DNA of 64,000 nt from CAWDMN01 sp963803155 (GTDB lineage Bacteria; Acidobacteriota; Terriglobia; Versatilivoradales; Versatilivoraceae). Shown piece after piece: positions 36,821 to 45,668 of this stretch (position 1 is the stretch's first letter; the number at the start of each line of letters is the position of its first letter). The stretch covers positions 25,105 through 89,104 of the forward strand of contig CAWDMN010000074.1 in the NCBI GenBank assembly GCA_963803155.1, in the 5' to 3' direction. The position numbers and the translations under genes are program-made. The notes under the pieces are model-generated. The model ran no database searches. It saw only the letters and a program-made list of their open reading frames with translations, and was not told the DNA's origin.

Positions 36821-38044
36821 TCAAATCCATACTCCCGGAATTTTGTGGTGGCAAATTTGACATTCCCCTTTGCTGACCTTCATCTGTGTAATGAAAAATC
36901 CATTCCGTTGTATGATTAGGTTTTTACAATTTGGACAATAGGTGTGATTGCCGGGATGGTCGGGAACATTGCCTACGTATGCATAATGGATCCCTTTGCT
37001 CATTGCCATGTTTCGGGCGCGTTCCAGCGTCGCAATTGGAGTGGGGGATAAATTGAGCAGCTGAAAATCCGGATGGAATCGCGTAAAATGAATCGGCACA
37101 TCAGGTCCCAATTCGTTTATCACCCACTCAACCAAGTCTTTCAGCATTTGATCGGAATCATTTAACGTGGGAACCACCAAATTGACTAGCTCTAAATGAA
37201 TCCCGCTCTTCCTTGCCTGCTTGATGCTGCGCAGAACTGGCTTTAATTCAGCGCTGGACACCTTCCGATAAAAATCTTCGCTGAATCCTTTCAAATCGAT
37301 CTTGATGGCGTCGAGCACCTCGCACATTTCCGCCAAAGGCGCTTCGTTCATGAATCCGCAACTGATCAAGACTGACCGCAGCTTTCTTTTCCGGGCTTCG
37401 CGAGCAATATCCGTTAGGTACTCCGTAAACACCGTAGCTTCGTTGTAGGTAAAGGCCACAACGGGGGATTTTTTCTGAATAGCGGCAGATGCCAGATCAG
37501 GCGGCATTAAATAATCGGTCTCATAATCTTCCGGAGAGGCTTGGGAAAGTTGCCAGTTCTGGCAAAACCTGCATCGCAATGGACATCCGGAGGTTGCCAT
37601 TGAAAAAGCGGTTGAGCCTGGCAGAAAGTGATAAAGCGGCTTCTTTTCGATGGGGTCAATGTGAATTGCCATCGGCCGGCCATAGACAAGGCTCCGCAAC
37701 TCTCCGTTCACATTCATCCGAGCCCGGCACTTGCCTCGCTGCCCCGCCGGGATTATGCATCCTTGTGCGCAAAGCAGGCACTTGACTATCCCTTCGCTAT
37801 GGCGAGGAGATTTGCCGCGTATTTCTTCCATGGAGACATGACACTTCAGGCAATCAGATCCCGCCAGCTTGAGATTCGTCCAATAACGAGCCTTGGGAGC
37901 ATTTCGAATCAGGGAATCGGTCGAAGTCCCGGCCAAAGCATACTCGGAAGAGTACCGCAAGAAATTTGGAATCTTTTGGCAAATCCCAGTAAGGACTGGG
38001 AGAGACGCAACGGTATATTTGATGACTTGTCGTCTGGACCACAT
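36821..38044 (-). CDS. amrS: AmmeMemoRadiSam system radical SAM enzyme, Tat-like signal
   Basis: A 407-residue radical SAM protein. The 4Fe-4S motif is SGCPLRCRFCQNW (Cys154, Cys158, Cys161), followed by the family segments PVVAFTYNEATVF, DAIKIDLKGFSEDFYRKV and VPIHFTRFHPDFQL. The N-terminus (MWSRRQVIKYTVASLPVLTG) is a convincing twin-arginine signal, rare for this enzyme class. Extra cysteines include CLKCH (Cys65-His69), CLLCAQGC, and a C-terminal zinc-ribbon-like CPNC...CQIC pair. ATG ending at 38044 follows AAAGGA and places the twin arginines at residues 4-5. It lies upstream of the Memo-AMMECR1 lipoprotein gene, separated by the mobile element at 36520. Function: the radical SAM part of AmmeMemoRadiSam, substrate not assignable. 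Confidence 0.88.
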   Translation of the reverse strand: MWSRRQVIKYTVASLPVLTGICQKIPNFLRYSSEYALAGTSTDSLIRNAPKARYWTNLKLAGSDCLKCHVSMEEIRGKSPRHSEGIVKCLLCAQGCIIPAGQRGKCRARMNVNGELRSLVYGRPMAIHIDPIEKKPLYHFLPGSTAFSMATSGCPLRCRFCQNWQLSQASPEDYETDYLMPPDLASAAIQKKSPVVAFTYNEATVFTEYLTDIAREARKRKLRSVLISCGFMNEAPLAEMCEVLDAIKIDLKGFSEDFYRKVSSAELKPVLRSIKQARKSGIHLELVNLVVPTLNDSDQMLKDLVEWVINELGPDVPIHFTRFHPDFQLLNLSPTPIATLERARNMAMSKGIHYAYVGNVPDHPGNHTYCPNCKNLIIQRNGFFITQMKVSKGECQICHHKIPGVWI

Positions 38045-38399
38045 AACGATTTTCCTTTTATGAACACTTCGCGCCAGGAGGTCGATATGAAGTGATCGTT
38101 CGTACAAGAGAATCGAAGGCAGGCAGAGATTTCAGGATTAAGTTCCCGACATCGAAGCAAATGTCGATTTCAAATCTAATCTACTCCTCCTATGTCATGC
38201 TGTCAATTTTGGCGAATAAGGGAAATAGCAAGCGCCCTCAATTTCGAATATGAGGGATCGCTTTTATAGGACACTGCGTAAGGATTCATAGACTGTTATA
38301 CCGGGACATGGGAAAAAAATTACACCTCATTGAGGGAACCAGCAAATCCCACGGTGGCTTCAACGGATCGTGTTTTGAAATAAAGAAAAGAAGAATGGT
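38045..38399. other. Intergenic region, no gene seen
   Basis: Spacer upstream of the radical SAM gene. It presumably holds that gene's minus-strand promoter, but I see no confident boxes and no coding frame. Confidence 0.35.
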
Positions 38400-38477
38400 T
38401 CGAGTCCATTTATGCGGTTTTTGAAAATGGATCCCCGCGCGACTAAGAAAACGAGGAAACCGATTAAATGGACTCGA
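38400..38477. repeat. 78-bp inverted-repeat element
   Basis: The arm around 38400-38420 (TCGAGTCCATTTA then GCGGTTT) and the arm around 38456-38477 (AAACCG then TAAATGGACTCGA) are reverse complements over about 21 bases with 2-3 mismatches; the central 12 bases are perfect (38401-38412 with 38465-38476). No target duplication is obvious. Confidence 0.5.
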
Positions 38478-38510
38478 CGATAGTGGATGATCTGATTTTA
38501 GAAAAGAGCG

Positions 38511-38729
38511 CTACACTCCTTCGCAGGTGTATTTCATGCTGTTGCCGTCGCGTCTTACTTTCAGAGGCCAATTTTGGTTCTGACGAATAAAGGATGCGGA
38601 ATCCGAGTTAAACTGATATTCCAGCTTGGAGTCTTTCATGCGATCCACAGTCCCATCGGGGAATCGCAATTCATACCGATGCTCCTGTTTTTCCGCGTCA
38701 AACACTTTGAAAAGTTCCAGTTCAGACAT
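38511..38729 (-). CDS. Conserved-looking small protein (72 aa)
   Basis: Unrecognised, but probably real: AAAGGAG lies about 8 bases before the ATG ending at 38729, and the product is compact and charged (LFKVFDAEKQEHRYELRF, TVDRMKDSKLEYQF). It has one Cys near the end and no signal peptide, so it should be cytoplasmic. The alternating hydrophobic-charged pattern suggests a small beta-rich domain. It stands alone between two intergenic stretches. Confidence 0.6.
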   Translation of the reverse strand: MSELELFKVFDAEKQEHRYELRFPDGTVDRMKDSKLEYQFNSDSASFIRQNQNWPLKVRRDGNSMKYTCEGV

Positions 38730-39161
38730 CCCAATGCTCCTTTATTTCAAGAATCTCCCCACCGGCCGGGGGCACTTGTTAGGACCAGCTTTAAAAAAGC
38801 CGGGCTTGAATCAAAAATGATGCTTGATTATAAATTTGTCCTCTTGAATAAAATTTGGGGGATTATGGTCACATAATTCAAATGTACCTGATGGAACGAA
38901 ATTCAGCAAGTGAACCTTTTGTAAAATAGGACATGGATATTCTGTATATATTTCTTCAGGCGCCGAATGGGATTTACTTTTGGCACAAACAGCCAAGTTG
39001 GCTGGGGACAGGCTGAAGAGTCGCGAAATGACTTGTGCTATTATCAATGGAACCGATGGGCGGGAGCCGCGCAACTCGCCATGGATCCATCCCATGGAGC
39101 TTGGCGCCTGCTCAGCCAGTGTCTAAATTTTGGGGAATCGCCCAGTCTGGAGGTATTCATC
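38730..39161. other. Gap before ybaK, doubtful coding only
   Basis: An open frame at 38914-39126 (+) encodes a plausible-looking stretch (SREMTCAIINGTDGREPRNS) but has no usable start, and the frame in phase with ybaK upstream of 39162 shows no family residues. The stretch may be a gene remnant or a leader. Confidence 0.3.
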
Positions 39162-39647
39162 TTGGCAAAGCGGGATTTTCCGGTCACGTCAGCGGTTCGC
39201 TGGTTGGAGGCGCGGGGCATTTCCTTTATCCCGCGACTCTATGGCTGGGAGGAGCATGGGGGAACTCATGCGGCATCCGAAAAGCTTCGAGAGGATGAGC
39301 ATTGCGTCATCAAGACTCTCGTTATGGAAGACGAAAAGTCAAACAAGTTTTTGGTGCTGATGCACGGCGACTGGGAGGTTTCCACCAAAAATTTGGCAAG
39401 ATTGTTGGATGTAAAAAAAATCGAGCCATGTTCTCACCAGACGGCTGAAAAGGTGACGGGGTATCAAGTCGGAGGAATCAGTCCCTTTGGGACCAGACAA
39501 TCTTTGCCGGTTTACATTCAAGAGACTGTATTAGCAATGCCCAGGATCCTCATTAATGGCGGGAAACGGGGTTTCTTGTTGGAAATTTCGCCTGAAGTCT
39601 TGGAAGAGAAATTGGGAGCCATCCCTGTTGAGGTTAGGTTGGAGTAA
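39162..39647 (+). CDS. YbaK/ProX-type aminoacyl-tRNA deacylase
   Basis: A 161-residue editing domain that hydrolyses mischarged tRNA, classically Cys-tRNA(Pro). Visible features are FPVTSAVRWLEARGISF at the N-terminus, CVIKTLVMEDEKSNKFLVLMHGDWEVS with the conserved Lys, and the signature VGGISPFGTRQSLPVYI. TTG 39162 is chosen because GGAGG lies 8 bases upstream and the family fold begins at once; an ATG at 38967 would add 65 residues with no family match. It is convergent with the next gene, only 1 base separating their ends. Confidence 0.87.
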   Translation: MAKRDFPVTSAVRWLEARGISFIPRLYGWEEHGGTHAASEKLREDEHCVIKTLVMEDEKSNKFLVLMHGDWEVSTKNLARLLDVKKIEPCSHQTAEKVTGYQVGGISPFGTRQSLPVYIQETVLAMPRILINGGKRGFLLEISPEVLEEKLGAIPVEVRLE

Positions 39648-39648
39648 G

Positions 39649-40332
39649 TTATACAAATATATCAACCCACATAGGGGGGGTAGGTTCAGTTTGATGGGAA
39701 TACTTGATAGTTTGATTGGCGAACCCACTCTCCGATAGTTGTGTCTTGGTTCTTTGAAGCAGCTCCACTGACGACCTGGCTGCCATGGCGTCGGTTTGGG
39801 CGGCCAAATGGAAATCCTGCGGTGAAGATTGAGCTGGGGATAGCGCGGACTGCTCACTTTGTTGCGCCTTCTGCAATGTGGCAAATGGATTGTCGGATCC
39901 GGAGCTAGTATCGATCTGACCGTGACCTGCCACGGCGTATCGAACGCCTTCAGACCCCGTGACAAAATTCCAATTGGCACCACTGGCAACCAGATTGCCC
40001 GCAGCCTCCAAGCGTGCCGTCTCGTGGGTGGAGACTCCCCGCTCCGCCGTCTTGTATTTTTCGATCAATTGTTGCAGTTCAGGAGTGAGCTCGCTTTCCC
40101 TCTTCTGTTTCAGTTGCAGGAAGAGATTGCCAAGATCCAGCCGGGCCTGGGCATCCCGTCCCTCAGGAGATATAGTAAGCTGGTCAGCATCGGAATTTTG
40201 GTGGACAGGAGGCGGGATTGGGACCTGATTTTGGGCCGGAGAAATTGCCCGTGAGCCCTGGAGAGAGGAGTAGGCAGAAATCGACCCTAAATCGGCAAAT
40301 CCTCCATGAATGACATTGTACGCTTTCGACAT
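39649..40332 (-). CDS. SprA-related protein with broken metallopeptidase motif
   Basis: A 227-residue protein matching the SprA-related family, whose members carry HExAH...GPDGxxYAVGGEVxID. Here the motif reads STHETARLEAAG (His103, Glu104, Arg107), with the second zinc His replaced by Arg. The rest, FVTGSEGVRYAVAGHGQID (residues about 123-141), is well kept. Peptidase activity is therefore doubtful, and the protein may be a non-catalytic relative. The N-terminal 90 residues are Gln/Ser/Pro-rich with a coiled-coil stretch (FLQLKQKRESELTPELQQL). No signal peptide and no strong ribosome site are visible. Confidence 0.75.
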   Translation of the reverse strand: MSKAYNVIHGGFADLGSISAYSSLQGSRAISPAQNQVPIPPPVHQNSDADQLTISPEGRDAQARLDLGNLFLQLKQKRESELTPELQQLIEKYKTAERGVSTHETARLEAAGNLVASGANWNFVTGSEGVRYAVAGHGQIDTSSGSDNPFATLQKAQQSEQSALSPAQSSPQDFHLAAQTDAMAARSSVELLQRTKTQLSESGFANQTIKYSHQTEPTPPMWVDIFV

Positions 40333-40376
40333 TCCAAATTATCCCGATATCTTATCGGAAGACAACCGGTATAAGA

Positions 40377-41027
40377 TTAATTCTTTAACTTGATGCTCAC
40401 AGACATTCCAAATTGGCTGGTCCGATAAATCCTGGTTTCCAGGTTTTTGTTGTTTTTGATACTCCATAGGAAATCGTCCATCGAGCTGCTCTCATCGATG
40501 ACATTGTGAGCGATCAAGGCCCCGCCCACTGAAAGTTTGGGCAGAACCATTTCAAGGAACTTCTTATTGTCATTATTCCCCGAATCGATGAAAACAAAAT
40601 CAAAAGTGCCTTGCAGCCGTGGCATTTCCCTTTTGGCATCATTTAGCCGTGAATCAATAATGCTCTCCAATTGGGCGGACCGAAAGTTTTCCCGCGCTAC
40701 CATGGCCTTGCCACGATCGACTTCAATCGTTATGATCTTGCCTCCCGTTTTGCGGAGAGCCAGACCCAGCCAAAGAGTGGAAAATCCATTCGATGTCCCA
40801 ATTTCAAGTCCCCGTCGATATCCCTTCTGTAAAACTAAATCATAGAGGAAACGGCCATCCTGAGGTGGCACATTCCATTGTCCTGTTTTTTCGCATAAAG
40901 TTTGAAGCACAGGCAACGCCAAACGGTCATCGATGTCTTTAAAAAGTGCCGGATCTGGTTCGTTGATGTAAGATCCGGGCACTGCCAAAAATGGAAAAAG
41001 AAAAATACCCAACAAAAAATGCATCAT
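40377..41027 (-). CDS. Class I SAM O-methyltransferase with signal peptide-like start
   Basis: A 216-residue methyltransferase of the caffeoyl-CoA-OMT/Methyltransf_24 type: GLEIGTSNGFSTLWLGLAL (SAM-binding motif I), IITIEVDRGKAMVARENF (motif II), FDFVFIDSGNNDNKKFLEMV (metal-site region), and GGALIAHNVIDES. The N-terminus (MMHFLLGIFLFPFLAVPGS) is a hydrophobic leader that would export the enzyme, which is odd because SAM is cytoplasmic. It may instead be a membrane anchor, or a later start may be used, but no good internal start is visible. The substrate is unknown. Confidence 0.82.
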   Translation of the reverse strand: MMHFLLGIFLFPFLAVPGSYINEPDPALFKDIDDRLALPVLQTLCEKTGQWNVPPQDGRFLYDLVLQKGYRRGLEIGTSNGFSTLWLGLALRKTGGKIITIEVDRGKAMVARENFRSAQLESIIDSRLNDAKREMPRLQGTFDFVFIDSGNNDNKKFLEMVLPKLSVGGALIAHNVIDESSSMDDFLWSIKNNKNLETRIYRTSQFGMSVSIKLKN

Positions 41028-41202
41028 GAATTTATGGTCCTCATTACTGTTTTACTGTTGCCATATCCTCAAGAGCGACATTCCTCTCCAACAAGCAATT
41101 TCCGATCCATCGGAACATTTTATTATAATCGGAAAACCAGGGAATCTCTACAAAAATGAAAGGAGAATATAGCTGGAACAAAGTGGGATGAGATTGGGGA
41201 GG

Positions 41203-41937
41203 CTAACCCTTCAAAGACTCGATCAGCTCACGGAAACGGCGGCGGCTGACCTCCAATTTCATTCCATTTTTTAGGAGGACTTCTCCAGAACCGCCCATCA
41301 TTGGAATGACTTCACGCACGGCTTCGAGCCGAATCATGCCGGCTCGCGAGATTCTCAAGAAGACCGCGGTATCCAGACGAATCTCCAAATCATTCAATGT
41401 GGGATCGATCCAATGGCTCTGATCGGAGGTATATAGCCGCGTTAAACCCTCCTCAGAGACAAAACAGCAGACTTCATTTTGCGGGATCACAATATAGCGC
41501 GCCCCCTTGCGGGCTAAAAAACGGATAGGCTGGCCACGCAAAGAATTGCCAACCTTTCTGAGATGATCTTCTCGTTCAGCGTCCGTCTGTTTTTCGACCT
41601 TCTGAATTGCAGCGGCCAATCGGGATCGATTGACCGGTTTTAGCAAATAATCGACCGCGGCCAGTTCAAAAGCGTCTACCGCAAATTGGTCATAGGCTGT
41701 GCAGAAAATAATGGCCGGACTGGGAGAGGGCAGTGCCGCAGCCACTTCAAGTCCGGTGCAGCCTGGCATCTGGATATCGAGAAAAACCAATTCGGGAGAC
41801 AGCTCTCGAATTTTATTCAGGGCCTGCTCGCCATCTTCAGCCTCCCCAACGATCTCGATTTTTCCAAAGGGCTGCAAGAGCAGGCGTAGTCTCTCGCGAG
41901 CAGGTTGTTCATCGTCAACAATGAAGGTTCGAATCAT
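41203..41937 (-). CDS. LytTR response regulator
   Basis: A 244-residue DNA-binding regulator. The receiver domain (1-120) has IVDDEQPARERL, the phosphoacceptor LVFLDIQMPGC, and YLLKPVNRSRL. The C-terminal LytTR domain (about 140-244) contains FLARKGARYIVIPQNEVCCF and LRISRAGMIRLEAV. It belongs to the AlgR/LytR class that acts with LytS-type kinases. The kinase at 43384 and the receiver-phosphatase at 42215 lie just upstream on the same strand, and the receiver halves of the two regulators are very similar, so both may take phosphate from one kinase. Confidence 0.93.
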   Translation of the reverse strand: MIRTFIVDDEQPARERLRLLLQPFGKIEIVGEAEDGEQALNKIRELSPELVFLDIQMPGCTGLEVAAALPSPSPAIIFCTAYDQFAVDAFELAAVDYLLKPVNRSRLAAAIQKVEKQTDAEREDHLRKVGNSLRGQPIRFLARKGARYIVIPQNEVCCFVSEEGLTRLYTSDQSHWIDPTLNDLEIRLDTAVFLRISRAGMIRLEAVREVIPMMGGSGEVLLKNGMKLEVSRRRFRELIESLKG

Positions 41938-42214
41938 ATGGGCACAATCCAGTCAGCGCGAGACAGATTTAAATGCCACGGGAGAGGAAGGGAAACAAAA
42001 AGAGATTACACTCAGGCACTTTTCCTCAAGATTCAACGAGATTCTTGCCCTTGGGAGCTGATTTTCCAAATTGTGCTTTTGAACTGGGAAAGTTCATGCC
42101 AGACTCCAGCTGTGGATGAGTACGAGACTCGATCCTCAGCCCAAGCAGAAGTGAATTTGGGCACAGTATCTGATGGCTCCAAAAAAAAGGCGCTGAGCAC
42201 AGGTTCTTGCTAGT

Positions 42215-43387
42215 CTAACTCGCCTCACTGGCCTTCACCACTACCAGAGTCAAATCATCAGCCAGTGCTTGGGCGCCACAAAAGCTGGTAATGCCATTGA
42301 GAATGGCATCCCGCAGCATCAGCGGGGATTCATGGGAATGCTGAATCGCCAAATGAAGAAGACGTTCTTCCCCGAAAAATTCATCGGCTTCATTTGAGGC
42401 TTCCAGTGCCCCATCGCTGAATAGCAACAATATATCACCTGGGGTCAGGCGAGCCCTACCGAATTTATAGTCTTGGCCGGGAAGAAGCCCCAATACCATT
42501 CCGCCTTCAGCAAGCCGTGTCACTTCAAAATTGGCTTGAGGGAATTTGTCGTCCACAGAGAATGGGGAATGGGATTGACGATCAACGTAAATCGAGGAGT
42601 GGGGATGCAACAATAGCGGAGGAAGGTGGCCTGCGTTGGAATAGGTGAGGGAACTGTCTCGCCGGTCAAAAACAGCGAAAAATAGAGTGGCATATTGATT
42701 CCCTTGAGTGGAATTGAGCATTTGCCGGTTTAGGTCAGCGAGCAGAAGGGCAGGTTTATCAGGATAGCGAGGGACGGAGGCCTGCAATCGTCCATGCAAA
42801 TTGGCCATTAACAAGCTTGCATATATTCCTTTTCCGGATATATCACCGACGGCAATGCCCAGTTTATTCGGGCAGACCGGGATAAAGTCGTAGTAATCTC
42901 CCCCTAGATTCCGCGCGGGAAGACAGATCCCTGCATATTCCAGTTGATGGATGGGTGAAGTTCCCGGGGGCAGAAGTTGTAGTTGTATATCACGCGCCAA
43001 ATCCACTTCATGCTGCAAATTTCTACGGAAATCCAACTGCTCCCGGGCTTTTTGCAGCGATCGGGCCAACCGGATCCGATTCACCGGCTTTAACAGATAA
43101 TCGATGGCTTGTTGTTCAAAGGCTTCAATCGCATATTGATCGAAGGCTGTACAAAATACCACCAATGGCCGTGGAGGCGGCAATCTGGCAGCCAATTCAA
43201 GGCCAGAACAGCCGGGCATTTGGATATCAAGAAGCACCAAATCAGGCCGCAAGGAATCTATTCTTTCCGCGGCTTCTATTCCATCGGCAGCCTCTCCTAC
43301 CACCTCTACATCCGCAAACAGGGCCAGTTGTTGCGAAAGGCGTGCCCGGGCAGGTTCTTCGTCATCAACAATCAAAATGCGGATCAT
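42215..43387 (-). CDS. Response regulator with SpoIIE/RsbU phosphatase output
   Basis: A 390-residue two-domain protein. The receiver (1-120) has IVDDEEPARARL, LVLLDIQMPGC and YLLKPVNRIRL. A linker helix (about 120-145) leads to a PP2C-type SpoIIE domain with LGGDYYDF, GDISGKGIYASLLMA, FAVFDRRDSSLTYSNAGHLPP and LLLFSDGALEASN, carrying the metal-binding Asp residues. Such proteins dephosphorylate anti-sigma antagonists in partner-switching pathways. The start overlaps the end of the kinase gene by 4 bases, the usual sign of translational coupling. No antagonist or HATPase anti-sigma gene is next to it. Confidence 0.93.
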   Translation of the reverse strand: MIRILIVDDEEPARARLSQQLALFADVEVVGEAADGIEAAERIDSLRPDLVLLDIQMPGCSGLELAARLPPPRPLVVFCTAFDQYAIEAFEQQAIDYLLKPVNRIRLARSLQKAREQLDFRRNLQHEVDLARDIQLQLLPPGTSPIHQLEYAGICLPARNLGGDYYDFIPVCPNKLGIAVGDISGKGIYASLLMANLHGRLQASVPRYPDKPALLLADLNRQMLNSTQGNQYATLFFAVFDRRDSSLTYSNAGHLPPLLLHPHSSIYVDRQSHSPFSVDDKFPQANFEVTRLAEGGMVLGLLPGQDYKFGRARLTPGDILLLFSDGALEASNEADEFFGEERLLHLAIQHSHESPLMLRDAILNGITSFCGAQALADDLTLVVVKASEAS

Positions 43388-45318
43388 GAAATATGGTCCT
43401 CCAGCTCAGAAGCCCTGGGGAGGGGAATCAGCAGGGAGGCAATCGTCAATTGGTTGGAGGAATCTCTAATCAGCTGAAATTTGGATTCGGCCCCAAAATA
43501 TCCCTGGAGCCGCTCCTGGATATTGCGGAGTCCGTACCGGGTCCCCTCAGCCTGTCTTGGGGAATCCGCTGGGAAATTGTCAATGCCGGGCCCATTATCC
43601 AGGACTTCAACATGCAAAAAATCCGCTGTTCGCCAGGCCTTTAAATGAACCAAACCGATTCCCCGTGTCACGGAAATGCCGTGTTTGAGGGCGTTTTCGA
43701 TGAGTGTCTGTACCATCATGCAGGGAATTTTCAACTTCAGGATTTCCGGGGAAACTTCCATTTTGACCTGTAATCGCTCACCAAAGCGGGCTTGTTCCAC
43801 TTCCAAGTAAGCCCGAATAAAGTCGATCTCCTCTTCCAATCGTACCCATTCCTTTTCAGATCGTTTCAATGTGTAGCGGAATATCTCGGCAAGCTGTTCC
43901 ACTGTCTCTTCGGCCCGATCCGGGTCGCGATGAATAAGGCCGGCAATGGCATTCAAGGCATTAAACAGGAAATGAGGATTGATTTGGGCCCGCAGGGCCT
44001 TTAATTCGGAGCGGCTGGCGTGTAATCTCAACTCCTGTTCAAGCTGTTCCTGTATCTGGCGTTGTTGTTGCATTTTGAGGTTTTCCATTGCATAACTAAG
44101 AGTGGTGGCCAGCGAGTTTAACAATTGGATGTCCTCGCTCAGAAAAGGAGCCTGACTGCATCGATATCCCAATTGAATGCTTCCTTCTTCTCCACCATGA
44201 GCTTGAGATCGGAGGGGAAGAGATATCGCTGGATTAAATGGAGGCTCGGAGACATCCGCGGATCCTATTCTCATTAACACGGGCGACTGGAAGATATCCG
44301 CAAGCACTTTTTCGCCTGTCTCTTTTAATTGTGCCTCACTGATGACTTTGGAAAGGCTTTCCTTGAAATAACCTTCTGCTTCCAGGGAAGTGAATTTCCT
44401 GCCGAACCAAACCCTATCCAGCCAGTTTTCCAACCTGCCGTAAAACCATGGGGCGGCCATCAAAATCGGGAGCAAAGACAACGTGTAAATCCAAGGCGTT
44501 GTCCAAGTGTGGAGGGGTTGTTCGATGGCAGGAAATAGGAGGGCAAAAAAGGCCATGAGAACCAGAAGGGTCAAAAGCATCATAAAACCGCGTTTGACGA
44601 AAACATCGTAAAAATAGAATCGCTGCGTATAATAGGTCGCCGTGAAAATAAAAATTAAGGGCAGAGACCGCATGACCAATCCGAGAAATTCGGTGATATA
44701 AAATTGGGCCAGAAAGAACAGTCCAATCATAAAAACAAATAGGATTAAATTGGCGAAGCGGCGTCGTTTTTCAGAAGGAGGAAGGACTTTGGGTTTGGTG
44801 CGGGCGGTCAACAATATGCAGTAAATTGCGGCACAAGCAAAAAGAGCAGCCATCAAAATATTCAGCAGTATAATGGAGCCCTTTGAAAAGGGGAAAAACG
44901 TAAGCAGTGAAATCGGCGCCCAGCCCATCATGATGAGCAGGAAAAAAGCACTGGCGAGAGACGATATTGCATAAACTATCGTTACGGATTTCCGCCACCA
45001 TTTAGGCGAGAGAAGGCGGCCTCTCTCTTCCGTGTAATAAAAGTGCATGATCAGCGGAGGATACAGGAAGCTCATGATGCTCAATATTCCGCTCCACAAC
45101 ATTATTTGTCTGGTGAAATTAAATTCCGACAACAGCAGGAATAAATTGGCCAGAAACCAAATCGCGGAATAGAGCGTCATGCCCCCATTTACCAAATAGG
45201 ATTTCTGCATTCGCGCTGTCCGCAGTGAAATTCCTTTCCACTCGAGGAGGAAAATGGAGCTGAAGGCAAAAAAGCCGAAAGTGTAAATAAATAGTGAGGC
45301 CAAGTAGTAAATTCGCAT
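43384..45318 (-). CDS. LytS-type membrane histidine kinase
   Basis: A 644-residue sensor kinase. About eight transmembrane helices (residues 1-300, LFIYTFGFFAFSSIFL onward) are followed by a GAF-like region (about 330-420), a coiled coil, then His_kinase (PF06580) with RAQINPHFLFNALNAIAGL and an HATPase domain with TLIENALKHGIS and DNGPGI, YGLRNIQERL. These kinases pair with LytTR regulators. Start: the frame continues 27 codons upstream, but ATG ending 45318 sits directly before the first helix and follows GGAGG and GGAAAG stretches. The 4-base overlap with the RsbU-like gene makes an operon with both regulators very likely. The multi-helix sensor suggests a membrane or cell-envelope signal. 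Confidence 0.9.
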   Translation of the reverse strand: MRIYYLASLFIYTFGFFAFSSIFLLEWKGISLRTARMQKSYLVNGGMTLYSAIWFLANLFLLLSEFNFTRQIMLWSGILSIMSFLYPPLIMHFYYTEERGRLLSPKWWRKSVTIVYAISSLASAFFLLIMMGWAPISLLTFFPFSKGSIILLNILMAALFACAAIYCILLTARTKPKVLPPSEKRRRFANLILFVFMIGLFFLAQFYITEFLGLVMRSLPLIFIFTATYYTQRFYFYDVFVKRGFMMLLTLLVLMAFFALLFPAIEQPLHTWTTPWIYTLSLLPILMAAPWFYGRLENWLDRVWFGRKFTSLEAEGYFKESLSKVISEAQLKETGEKVLADIFQSPVLMRIGSADVSEPPFNPAISLPLRSQAHGGEEGSIQLGYRCSQAPFLSEDIQLLNSLATTLSYAMENLKMQQQRQIQEQLEQELRLHASRSELKALRAQINPHFLFNALNAIAGLIHRDPDRAEETVEQLAEIFRYTLKRSEKEWVRLEEEIDFIRAYLEVEQARFGERLQVKMEVSPEILKLKIPCMMVQTLIENALKHGISVTRGIGLVHLKAWRTADFLHVEVLDNGPGIDNFPADSPRQAEGTRYGLRNIQERLQGYFGAESKFQLIRDSSNQLTIASLLIPLPRASELEDHIS

Positions 45319-45668
45319 GATTCTTTCCAATGCCTCCGGATCTGCATTCTTCCGCACCAATCTTATAATCAGAACTGGATGGAATCTAAATAAAATCAAA
45401 CCGTTGGAAAAGAAATCGGCATGGATGGCAAATTAACGGGAATGAATGGTGAGATATTTTGGCTGACCAGGAGTGGGGAATTACGTTTTCTTATGAGGAA
45501 TCGTGGAATATGGGGGCCTTCGTCAGAAGGCATTGGGGGACCTTAGTACTTCCAAATGGAGCGCGGGGTTGAGTATCGGCGAGACTGAAACTCAACATGA
45601 TGAAGGTCAAAAAATTAATTGTGAAGATCAATAATAAGGAAATGGGGCATCCGGCGTGAATCCGGATG

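Noticed and set aside
38914..39126. Possible small gene before ybaK
   Set aside because: The translation looks protein-like, but there is no usable start codon with a ribosome site and no known family.
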